DNA of 6,023 nt. Source: Alkaliphilus sp. Lineage in GTDB: Bacteria; Bacillota; Clostridia; Peptostreptococcales; Natronincolaceae. The translations under genes were made by a program, and so were the position numbers. Positions 5,402-6,023 of this stretch are shown piece by piece; the first letter of the stretch is position 1; each line of letters begins with the position of its first letter. The stretch lies in assembly GCA_023230535.1 (NCBI GenBank), contig JALNXC010000089.1:1-6023 (forward strand), read 5' to 3'. The notes below the pieces were generated by a model. That model had not been told where the DNA came from, ran no database searches, and saw nothing but the letters and a program-made list of their open reading frames with translations.

Positions 5402-5444
5402 AATGTTAATTAAAACAAAAACGTATTTCGATGTATGGATAAAA

Positions 5445-6023
5445 TTAAAAATTAATTTTGTCCCTTCTCATATTAATATTCAATAAAACACCTATTGCCA
5501 TCATATTTGTTAACATAAATGTCCCGCCATAACTGACAAACGGTAAGGGTTTTCCGGTAACCGGGGCAAGCCCTATAGCCATGGCAATATTTAAAAAAAT
5601 ATGAAATGCCATCATAAATGTAATGCCCGTAGCTAAATACGCTCCAAAATCGTCTTTTGCTTCTCTTGCAATATTTATACACTTATACAGCATCATCAGA
5701 TAAAGCAGAATGAGGACAATCACGCCTATAAAGCCCAACTCTTCCGCTATAACCGAAAATATAAAATCCGTATGTTTTTGCGGTAAAAATCCGAATTGGT
5801 TCGAAGTTCCGTTAAATAAACCTTTTCCCCAAATCATTCCCGCTCCTACCGCAACCCTTGATTGAAGGGTATGATAACCTTCACCCATAGGATCCTGCTC
5901 AGGATTTAAAAATATTGAAATACGCGTTCTTTGATACGGTTTTAATATCCCGAACCAAGCAAAGGGAGCGGTCGCTAACCCGATAATCATCGCAACAAGT
6001 ATATGTTTATATTTTAAACCCGC
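5445..6023 (-). CDS. rodA: Rod-shape SEDS glycosyltransferase RodA, C-terminal half (partial)
   Basis: 193 codons including the stop are present and the frame is open to the right window edge. The gene starts outside; full RodA is about 370-420 residues. RodA polymerises lipid II into glycan strands in the membrane, working with a class B PBP in the elongation complex. Signatures seen: the extracellular-loop block PYQRTRISIFLNPEQDP, then MGEGYHTLQS; GKGLFNGTSNQFGFLPQKH; the TDFIFSVIAEELGF block, whose first Asp matches the catalytic Asp of SEDS proteins; and APVTGKPLPFVSYGG with TNMMAIGVLLNI in the last membrane helices. The combination of LPQKHTDFIFSV and VSYGG favours RodA over FtsW and SpoVE, which share the fold. 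The apparent ATG at 5990-5988 is an internal Met, not the start. No clear terminator follows, so some readthrough into the mgtE leader is possible. Confidence 0.9.
   Translation of the reverse strand, partial: AGLKYKHILVAMIIGLATAPFAWFGILKPYQRTRISIFLNPEQDPMGEGYHTLQSRVAVGAGMIWGKGLFNGTSNQFGFLPQKHTDFIFSVIAEELGFIGVIVLILLYLMMLYKCINIAREAKDDFGAYLATGITFMMAFHIFLNIAMAIGLAPVTGKPLPFVSYGGTFMLTNMMAIGVLLNINMRRDKINF

Noticed and set aside
5400..5460. Possible terminator of rodA
   Set aside because: The region after the stop is AT-rich with T-runs, but no GC-containing stem precedes them.

Overview
The window is AT-rich and every gene supported here lies on the minus strand. In the direction of transcription (from high to low coordinates) the order is: rodA (C-terminal half, cut by the window edge), a short leader ORF, mgtE, sleB, ypeB, murI, and nrdD (first 56 codons, cut by the window edge). 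The SleB/YpeB pair points to an endospore former. The N-terminal ATP-cone looks like that of an oxygen-sensitive class III ribonucleotide reductase. Together with strong AGGAGG ribosome binding sites and low GC, this suggests an anaerobic, spore-forming Firmicute of the Clostridia type. The species cannot be named from this sequence.

Region by region (minus-strand order): 6023-5445 is the end of rodA, a SEDS peptidoglycan polymerase. 5444-5162 is the mgtE leader. It holds a candidate promoter, four imperfect 7-nt tandem repeats, and a 34-codon ORF with a near-perfect Shine-Dalgarno that ends 17 nt before mgtE. 5161-3827 is mgtE, a CBS-domain Mg2+ channel/transporter. 3826-3631 holds a rho-independent terminator and a candidate sporulation-type promoter. 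3630-1549 is the sleB-ypeB bicistron for spore cortex lysis, closed by a second clear terminator. 1497-1182 is a very AT-rich leader of murI with promoter-like elements and no supported gene. 1181-351 is murI. 350-169 is an intergenic stretch with a very short ORF and, next to nrdD, a promoter overlapped by a strong NrdR-box palindrome. 168-1 is the start of nrdD.

Most genes concern the cell wall: RodA polymerises glycan strands, MurI supplies D-glutamate for the stem peptide, and SleB with YpeB degrades spore cortex at germination. The other two genes concern Mg2+ uptake and anaerobic dNTP supply. Two terminators split the window into separate transcription units, so this is a run of co-oriented housekeeping units and not one operon. 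I see no mobile element, tRNA, rRNA or CRISPR array.

The most interesting item is the mgtE leader. It does not look like the Mg2+-sensing M-box riboswitch often found in front of mgtE. It carries a well-initiated 34-codon leader ORF whose 3' end is folded into hairpins that include the mgtE ribosome binding site. That arrangement suggests translational coupling or leader-peptide control. This is an inference that comparative genomics could test directly.
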